Virus record (IMG/VR): IMGVR_UViG_3300044971_004326
Location: 1 to 34,289 of that record
From: a virus
DNA: 34,289 bases
Direction: 5' to 3' (one strand)
In this document: piece after piece, positions 30,485-34,289 of the stretch
How positions within the stretch are numbered: the stretch's first letter is position 1
How the letters are laid out: each line of letters begins with the position of its first letter
The notes under the pieces: generated by a model
Seen by the model: only the letters and a program-made list of their open reading frames with translations
What the model was told of the DNA's origin: nothing
Database searches by the model: none
Position numbers and translations under genes: made by a program

Positions 30485-31512
30485 TTTTTCTTACTTTTTT
30501 TTGTGTAAAGTGGAGTTGTAATTGATTTTCCAGTTTTCAAGGCTGTTTGTGGTACAATAGTCTCAGAACCCTTTGCCGCTCTTTCAAATCTTTTTTTACA
30601 AATATAATTCATAAAAGGTAATTTTTTTGTCATAGGAATCAACCGATAAGTTTGTGCATCTGAAAATCCTAATATTTTTCTATTAATTTTTACAAATTGT
30701 GGACTTAATAAAATTTCATTCAATTCAGCATTAATTTTTTCATAACTAGGTTCGTTCACTAATTGTGGGTCATTCATTAATTTTTGGAAAGGTTTCCAAC
30801 TAACGATACAAAATTTATTATCAGTAGGGTCTTCGTTGTTGTAGGTTGAAAATTTATTCCAATAGTTTAGCGCATTTGGTCCGAGTGTAGTTCCACCTAC
30901 TCGTTCTTTGCCAAAATCAATAAATTTATTAGAAAAGTTTACATATGGTTGACTAAAATATACAACATTTTCCATTTTTTTCCCAGTTATTTTTTCAAAT
31001 TCTTGAGTGAACGCATCTTTGTTGACTTTTTGTATCGAACTCATTTTAGATTTGAAGGATTCACCATCCTGGAAAAAAAGTTGATTCCTCATTTTATTGG
31101 CTTCTTCTCTTCTAATTGGTTCGGGTGTAAGTAATTCGGGTTCACCAAAAAATTGTTTAAAATAGTTTGTGAAAAATCTACTATCATAAGAATCGACATT
31201 ATCCTCTGTTTCAGTAATCATTCTATCTACAATCCATTGATATAAATAACTGTCTTCGGGTTTGGTTGGTTGTCCATATTTGTCTACTGAAATTTCTCTA
31301 TATTTATTATTTTTGTATCTATTTTTTGCCTGTGAAATTAACAGAGGAATCACTTCATTAGTTTTTTTACTCGTTACAGTGTAATAATTGTAAGTTTTAC
31401 CATCAATTTGAAATGGAACTTTGTATACCGATACTAGGTCATCCGCTGTTTGAGCTTCACTCACATAGTCTACGATGTATGTCAAATTTTTTTCGGACAA
31501 GATATATTTCAT
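30481..31512 (-). CDS. Unrecognised phage protein with leader-like N-terminus
   Basis: Not recognised. 343 residues. The N-terminus MKYILSEKNLTYIVDYVSEAQ resembles the other leader helices here and carries V-S-E before AQ. Mixed alpha/beta body with YKVPFQIDGKTYNYYTVTSKK early and many aromatic residues; the C-terminus is basic (YTKKSKKK). There is no membrane segment. A structural protein is likely from size, charge and leader, but no homology is seen. Confidence 0.6.
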   Translation of the reverse strand: MKYILSEKNLTYIVDYVSEAQTADDLVSVYKVPFQIDGKTYNYYTVTSKKTNEVIPLLISQAKNRYKNNKYREISVDKYGQPTKPEDSYLYQWIVDRMITETEDNVDSYDSRFFTNYFKQFFGEPELLTPEPIRREEANKMRNQLFFQDGESFKSKMSSIQKVNKDAFTQEFEKITGKKMENVVYFSQPYVNFSNKFIDFGKERVGGTTLGPNALNYWNKFSTYNNEDPTDNKFCIVSWKPFQKLMNDPQLVNEPSYEKINAELNEILLSPQFVKINRKILGFSDAQTYRLIPMTKKLPFMNYICKKRFERAAKGSETIVPQTALKTGKSITTPLYTKKSKKK

Positions 31513-31566
31513 AATTTTAGGACATTTTAATTTGATTAATAAGCATAACCCTTTATTATTCTATGG

Positions 31567-31584
31567 GTTACTATAAATAGTAAC
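31567..31584. promoter_or_regulatory. 18-bp perfect palindrome upstream of the methyltransferase
   Basis: GTTACTAT-AA-ATAGTAAC lies 13 bases before the ATTG element of the methyltransferase promoter. On the minus strand its centre reads CTATTTATAG, a relative of the recurring box, facing the leftward gene. An operator is a reasonable guess. Confidence 0.5.
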
Positions 31585-31596
31585 TTTTAAAAAAAA

Positions 31597-31628
31597 ATTG
31601 ACACTGTAGTCGTAAATTGTTATATTTA
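31597..31628 (+). promoter_or_regulatory. Host-type promoter for the methyltransferase
   Basis: ATTG (31597-31600), 20 bases, then TATATTTA (31621-31628), 12 bases before the ATG. Confidence 0.6.
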
Positions 31629-31640
31629 TTAAAAAAAAAG

Positions 31641-32654
31641 ATGACTGATAAATTAAAAATAGTTTCATTATTTTCAGGATATGGAACACAAGAATTGGCA
31701 TTAAAATATATCGGAGTGAATTATGAGGTTATTGCTAACTGTGATAATTTTAACCAAGCAAATGAATGTTATGATGTTTTACACCAAACCTCTAACGGTA
31801 ATCTTGGTGATATTAAACTGATAAAAGAGAATGAATTTCCTAATTGTGACTTTTTGACATACTCTTTTCCGTGTGTTGATGTTTCAATTTCAGGTAAACA
31901 ACAAGGAATCAAAGAAGGTACAAGAAGTGGTTTATTATTTGATGTGGAAAGAATCTTATCAGTGAATAGACCGAAATACCTTTTAATGGAAAATGTAAAG
32001 AACCTAATATCTAAAAAACATATTGAATCATTTGAAAACCACATTCTTTTTCTGAAACAATTAGGATATAGTTCTTCTTGGAAATTATTAAATGGTGCTG
32101 ATTTTGGTTGTCCACAAAACAGAGAAAGAATTTTTATGATGTCTGTTCTAAATGGTGATCTAGAAGACGTTAAACAAAAGATGATGAATGTTGATAAGTA
32201 TAAAAAAACTAGAGTACCAATGTCGTTGTTCGTTGAGGAAACTAATGACTCATCATTGTTTATCAATTGTCCATTCACATTACACAAAACAAAACAAAAC
32301 ACTGTCTGTAAGTTAGCCGCTAGACGAAATGATATTAATTATGATCAAGCAAAACGGATTTACTCTATAGACGCTTGTTCACCTTGTTTAACCACTAGTG
32401 GGTCTCCACAAATTATGACACGGGATGGTAGAGTAAGAACACTTACCGCAAGAGAGGGGTATAGATTTATGGGTGTCCATGATCAAGATATCGATAAACT
32501 ATTAACAACATCTTTATCAACTAGAGCCCACATTTCATTAGCAGGTAATTCGATATGTGTTCCAGTTATGGAAGTAATCTTTAAAGAATTTTTCTACGAA
32601 TACATTCAAGAACCTACAATCTCTGATACAATTACAGAAATAGTGGAAGTTTGA
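31641..32654 (+). CDS. DNA (cytosine-5) methyltransferase
   Basis: 337 residues from the ATG at 31641; upstream codons to 31617 would run through the -7 element. Motifs: FSGYGTQE (11-18, motif I), catalytic SFPC (75-78, Cys78), ENV (117-119, motif VI), QNRERIF (159-165, motif VIII) and AGNSICVPV near the end (motif X). The target-recognition region between motifs VIII and IX is of ordinary size. It methylates DNA cytosines, probably to protect phage DNA from host restriction; no cognate restriction enzyme is adjacent. The recognition sequence cannot be inferred. Confidence 0.95.
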   Translation: MTDKLKIVSLFSGYGTQELALKYIGVNYEVIANCDNFNQANECYDVLHQTSNGNLGDIKLIKENEFPNCDFLTYSFPCVDVSISGKQQGIKEGTRSGLLFDVERILSVNRPKYLLMENVKNLISKKHIESFENHILFLKQLGYSSSWKLLNGADFGCPQNRERIFMMSVLNGDLEDVKQKMMNVDKYKKTRVPMSLFVEETNDSSLFINCPFTLHKTKQNTVCKLAARRNDINYDQAKRIYSIDACSPCLTTSGSPQIMTRDGRVRTLTAREGYRFMGVHDQDIDKLLTTSLSTRAHISLAGNSICVPVMEVIFKEFFYEYIQEPTISDTITEIVEV

Positions 32655-32658
32655 TTGT

Positions 32659-33912
32659 TTAATCCCTATTGTTGGGGTCATTCCACCCTTTTTTGGGGTA
32701 CTTATCAGAAAGTAAGATTGTGCCTTTTTTCTCAGATTTTATTTTTTCCAAAAGATCTCCTAGATCTTTTATCAAATCGTCAATTTTACCTGAATTATAT
32801 TCAATCCTGATTAATTTTTCAGGTTCTATAGTTTCTAGATTTTCAACGAATTCATTTTTTCTTTCATCATTTATGATTTGTGATTGCAAATCATTACCGT
32901 GTATTTCTTCAAAATGATATCTACCATCAATTTCTACTGCGGTTTTTAGTTCTGGTAAGTAAAAATCAAATTTCAATAGTCTACACGTTCCTTTTTGGTT
33001 GGGCCGTCCTTTACATCCATCAAACACTTTCTTGGCTATAACACTAATTTTATTCTTATTAAAATAATTAGCAGTTGATAGTTCTCCCTTGGATTCTTCA
33101 AACTTTAAACACTTTGGGCACCCCGATTCATCGTGTAAATGAGCACTGGCACGCACAGGCCAAGGTCCGTGTCCGTGTTTTGGACAAGTAACGGTAACCA
33201 TTTCATTCATTTTTGTAAAAATAGTTTCATTATAGTCATAAATTAATTTTCCATTTTCAAGGAAAGATTCATTACTTTTAATTATTTTATCTAACCAGGT
33301 AAATTTGTCATCTTTTATGTTTTTACCTTTAGCATTTGGACACTTAGGACAACCTACTTTTTTATTCGGGTCAATGTGGTTACTAGGTGAAACTGTAAAA
33401 TAACCATGTGGCTCTTCTTCAAAATTATTCAAATTTCCGTCAGGAAAGTTGTTTGCTTTCACAGGACAAAATAGTTCGATTTCATTACACTTATTTAAAT
33501 TTTTATCTGAAAGTTCAATTTCTGTATATCCAGTGTATTTTGGAGTACCAGAAATTGAGTGGTACTTTTTTGCTTTTTTTTCAAAATTTTCTTTTTGTCT
33601 ACATTTAGGACAACCACTTTTTCTATGAATGTGATTAAGTGGTGTAATATAAAAAGGTTCATGGTATTGACATTCAACTTTAATTGGTCCAGTTTTTTCT
33701 ATCCCATCCCATGTAATATCATTTTCTTCTGGGTAACTATATTTGTGTTGATGTATAGTTTGTGCTTTTTCAACAAAGTCAGAATATTCCATCTTTTTAT
33801 TCTTATTTAACAGATCTCTTTTTGATTCTAAAATAACCTTTTCTATTATTTTAACCAAATCGTTTTCGGTCAATCTAATAATTTTTGGAGAATAATTTGA
33901 TAAATTTTTCAT
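32659..33912 (-). CDS. Zinc-ribbon PD-(D/E)XK (EDxHD-type) nuclease with leader
   Basis: 417 residues. A leader-like helix IIRLTENDLVKIIEKVILES at 11-30 precedes three repeats of a Cys/His-rich module ending GCPKC (100-104, 187-191, 264-268), which resemble the DUF723-type modules of phage nucleases. The C-terminal nuclease domain has E277 (KGE), D316 in KFDFYLP, E327-x-D329 in VEIDGRYHF and His333, a Vsr/EDxHD-type active site. The modules probably bind DNA. A homing-type nuclease is expected; the leader raises the option that the protein is packaged. It ends 4 bases from the convergent methyltransferase. Confidence 0.8.
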   Translation of the reverse strand: MKNLSNYSPKIIRLTENDLVKIIEKVILESKRDLLNKNKKMEYSDFVEKAQTIHQHKYSYPEENDITWDGIEKTGPIKVECQYHEPFYITPLNHIHRKSGCPKCRQKENFEKKAKKYHSISGTPKYTGYTEIELSDKNLNKCNEIELFCPVKANNFPDGNLNNFEEEPHGYFTVSPSNHIDPNKKVGCPKCPNAKGKNIKDDKFTWLDKIIKSNESFLENGKLIYDYNETIFTKMNEMVTVTCPKHGHGPWPVRASAHLHDESGCPKCLKFEESKGELSTANYFNKNKISVIAKKVFDGCKGRPNQKGTCRLLKFDFYLPELKTAVEIDGRYHFEEIHGNDLQSQIINDERKNEFVENLETIEPEKLIRIEYNSGKIDDLIKDLGDLLEKIKSEKKGTILLSDKYPKKGWNDPNNRD

Positions 33913-33935
33913 AAGTTACAATCAGTGGAATTTGT

Positions 33936-34289
33936 TTACAAATCAGCTAATCTGTCAGAAAGGTAAGAATTAAACTCACTATCATCACACCATGGACTCC
34001 AACGACTATCTATAGAGAATGAAGGTTGTTTAATTATATTTTTGTAGTAGTCAAAAAGATATAATAGAAATATTTCTAACGAAGTTTCATTTGCACTCTC
34101 CATAGATTCTGCAATCTCATCCAAATCAGAATTTTCTAAAAATGGTAGTAAATCAAAACCATTTATTTTTAATTTAACGCCAGCGTCGTTCATTTCAACC
34201 ACTTCCCCGTATTGACTCAAAGCCCTTTTCAACGTGTCATAATAATGGTCATAAGTTGCGGCCTCTTCACAATCATTCCTTGCTGAATT
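33936..34289 (-). CDS. Unrecognised protein, N-terminus cut by window edge
   Basis: Partial. The frame is open to the last base; an apparent TTG start at 34232 is not needed, since 19 more codons read through to the edge (NSARNDCEEAATYDHYYDT). Visible are 117 residues, mixed alpha/beta, with VVEMNDAGVKLKINGFDLLPFL and a C-terminal WSPWCDDSEFNSYLSDRL. No family is recognised. It precedes the nuclease gene by 23 bases in the same direction. Confidence 0.65.
   Translation of the reverse strand, partial: NSARNDCEEAATYDHYYDTLKRALSQYGEVVEMNDAGVKLKINGFDLLPFLENSDLDEIAESMESANETSLEIFLLYLFDYYKNIIKQPSFSIDSRWSPWCDDSEFNSYLSDRLADL

Noticed and set aside
31769-32302. 177-codon open frame opposite the methyltransferase
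   Set aside because: A shadow of a secure gene with all its motifs on the other strand; it has no start context or family features.
1-34289. CRISPR array
   Set aside because: No regularly spaced direct repeats were seen; the only repeats are short promoter-like boxes and paralogous genes.
1-34289. Stop-codon reassignment (as in some Bacteroidota phages)
   Set aside because: Well-defined genes end in TAA, TGA and TAG (for example tnpB with TAG), and no known domain is broken by an in-frame stop.
1-34289. T4-type late promoters (TATAAATA)
   Set aside because: In gene orientation the recurring box reads TATTTATC, not TATAAATA, so it was described on its own terms.
1-34289. tRNA genes
   Set aside because: Apart from the tRNA-like ends of the tmRNA, no cloverleaf was recognised by eye; a tRNAscan-SE run would settle it.

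Overview
The window looks like part of the genome of a large tailed phage (probably a jumbo, myovirus-like phage) that infects a member of the Bacteroidota. The DNA is AT-rich and densely packed, with many 4-base start/stop overlaps. It carries a phage endolysin (GH19), an M23 peptidase, holin-like and spanin-like membrane proteins, HNH and PD-(D/E)XK nucleases, a C5 DNA methyltransferase and many unrecognised proteins with phage-like short N-terminal helices. The Bacteroidota link rests on three things: promoters of the TTTG-N19-TAnnTTTG type, absence of Shine-Dalgarno sequences, and a protein ending in a type IX secretion (Por) sorting domain. A bacterial chromosome cannot be excluded from sequence alone, but no bacterial housekeeping operon is present.

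Layout. Positions 1-4.6 kb hold a proteostasis block: dnaK (cut by the left edge), a ClpC-type unfoldase without its N-domain, an M20-type peptidase and a tmRNA gene. Positions 4.6-9.9 kb hold small genes, an M23 peptidase, a candidate two-gene spanin pair and a tandem DUF6878-like pair. Positions 9.9-15.0 kb hold an HNH nuclease and a leftward run of probable virion proteins, some with membrane-like segments and some highly acidic. Positions 15.0-16.4 kb hold a TnpB-only IS200/IS605-type element with matching end hairpins. Immediately to its right is a compact small-RNA gene (promoter, closing stem and U-run). Positions 16.5-21.4 kb hold a thioesterase, a cupin-like protein, a structural protein with a cyanomyovirus-type motif, the GH19 endolysin and a tandem paralog pair. 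Positions 21.4-29.9 kb are one long leftward operon-like run: a secretion/envelope module (CsgG-like lipoprotein, beta-barrel-like protein, PA14 protein, T9SS-sorted protein), membrane/holin-like proteins and two more paralogs. Positions 29.9-34.3 kb hold a SET-domain protein, a DNA methyltransferase and a zinc-ribbon nuclease, and end in a partial gene.

How the parts may work together (inference). tmRNA tagging, ClpC unfolding (with a ClpP-docking loop) and the peptidase could form a phage-supplied protein-recycling path. The GH19 and M23 enzymes, spanin candidates and holin-like protein would serve lysis. The predicted small RNA carries in its loop an 18-base stretch that pairs fully (one G-U) with the start-codon region of the holin-like mRNA, so it may time lysis. 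Two promoter types are visible: a host-like (A/T)TTG-N19/20-TATATTT type before tmRNA, clpC, the peptidase, a lipoprotein, the small RNA and the methyltransferase, and a repeated GATATTTATC-like box close upstream of many other genes.
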